DNA of 5,270 bases. Origin: Atopobium sp. UBA6362 (GTDB taxonomy: Bacteria > Actinomycetota > Coriobacteriia > Coriobacteriales > Atopobiaceae). The DNA is taken from the NCBI GenBank assembly GCA_002440065.1, contig DJRK01000105.1, positions 1 through 5,270 on the forward strand, written 5' to 3'. The stretch's first letter is position 1. Each line of letters begins with the position of its first letter. The notes beneath the pieces were generated by a model. It did no database searches, was not told the origin of the DNA, and saw only the letters and a program-made list of their open reading frames with translations. Below are positions 4,972-5,270 of this stretch, in pieces. The translations under genes were made by a program, and so were the position numbers.

Positions 4972-5270
4972 GGAATATCCTCAGTGCCGTGCAAAAGTCC
5001 CCTTCGTGCGACATAAATCGAATTTCTCGTGCAGAACGGCCCTTCGTGCGGCGTGTTTTTCGCCAAAGTTGGCTCTGGGGATGGATTTTCAGGTAACTTA
5101 TCTGGCCCTTTGCAAGCAAGCGCCTCGCCGCGCTCATAAAACACGACGCACGAACAGCTCGAGTGCGCGCAAAAACGAATAAATCCCGCACGAAGGGCTG
5201 TTCTGCGCTGGAACCCCAAAACAGAACGAGCACGCGGCAACCGACCCGCACGCCTCCATCCGAACGAGCA
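4972..5270. other. Non-coding stretch upstream of the DUF134-NifX gene
   Basis: About 300 bases hold no gene I can support. The open frames here lack ribosome binding sites, show no recognisable domain, and change character across the repeats. The mirrored repeat fills 4988-5209. The stretch 5051-5146 between its inner copies and the end 5210-5270 show no promoter, tRNA or terminator I can defend. The end is rich in CGAAC/GCACG words (for example GAACGAGCA at 5225-5233 and 5262-5270), possibly weak or decayed extra repeat pieces. Confidence 0.5.
4988..5209. repeat. Four-copy, mirror-symmetric repeat with TTCGTGCG core
   Basis: Four copies of a roughly 23-bp unit are present, with first half near CGTGCAgAAC and second half GCCCTTCGTGCG: 4988-5010 and 5028-5050 on plus, 5147-5169 and 5187-5209 on minus. 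Copies on each side are exactly 40 bp apart, and both the inner and outer pairs share the axis 5098.5. The second and fourth copies agree at 20 of 21 bases (5031-5051 against 5186-5206); the two inner copies also share the following CGTGTTTT. AT-rich bases follow each core. No coding ORF is convincing here. It could be a regulator-binding array, an origin-like or segregation site, or a dispersed intergenic element; the sequence alone does not decide. Confidence 0.8.

Noticed and set aside
4911..5096. Possible 61-aa plus-strand gene
   Set aside because: It starts inside an operator candidate, lacks a ribosome binding site, and its sequence follows the repeat units.
3974..5182. Open frame of 402 codons on plus across the DUF134-NifX gene and its upstream region
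   Set aside because: It runs through the bidirectional terminator, the operators and the repeats, has no ribosome binding site or domain, and mirrors the codons of the minus-strand gene.
4988..5209. CRISPR array
   Set aside because: Only two copies per orientation with inverted halves and 17-bp gaps; there are no regular spacers and no cas genes.
4952..5251. Possible small gene (99 codons) on minus in the upstream region
   Set aside because: Its frame runs through all four repeat copies and ends at the operator; no ribosome binding site or recognisable family. The coding look comes from the repeats.

Overview
The window is a GC-rich, gene-dense bacterial segment. The C-terminal part of a pyruvate formate-lyase, a radical SAM enzyme and a NifX-type metal-cluster protein all point to an anaerobe. 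The codon bias (strong G/C at third positions) and gene mix resemble host-associated Coriobacteriia (Collinsella/Olsenella-like Actinomycetota). That placement is inference from style and content, because no taxonomic marker is present.

Layout, left to right. (1) 1-770 (+): the C-terminal third of pyruvate formate-lyase with its glycyl-radical motif, closed by a strong intrinsic terminator at 800-833. (2) 846-931: a long inverted repeat that folds best as a minus-strand transcript. It abuts a sigma-70-like promoter (930-958). (3) 998-1782 (+): a two-gene unit with a YbaK/ProX-type aminoacyl-tRNA deacylase and, 2 nt later, a small Cys/His-rich zinc-ribbon-like protein. (4) 1829-3099 (-): an HxlR-family regulator followed, 8 nt later, by a radical SAM protein with CX4CX2C spacing. 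(5) 3100-3276: a divergent control region with a 17-bp perfect palindrome. (6) 3277-4038 (+): a 96-aa protein that may be of the antibiotic-biosynthesis-monooxygenase (ABM) type, then a GNAT acetyltransferase, closed by an apparently bidirectional terminator (4052-4094). (7) 4124-4888 (-): a 254-aa fusion of a DUF134 DNA-binding domain, a NifX/NifB-like metal-cluster domain and a His/Cys/acidic tail built from a 45-bp tandem repeat. (8) 4889-5270: about 380 bp with no gene I can support. It holds two TGrCATATGyCA operator-like palindromes around the promoter of the fusion gene. Further out are four copies of a roughly 23-bp unit arranged in exact mirror symmetry (40-bp spacing on each side, axis at 5098.5).

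How the parts may work together. The HxlR regulator is the natural candidate to control its own operon and the divergent ABM/GNAT pair through the shared palindrome, perhaps as a response to electrophiles or oxidants via its N-terminal Cys. The DUF134-NifX protein looks like a one-component metal or cluster sensor, or a carrier that could bind the operators in front of its own gene. Both regulatory links are inferred from arrangement. The least explained parts are the non-coding structures: the minus-strand hairpin, the CATATG operator pair and the mirrored four-copy repeat.
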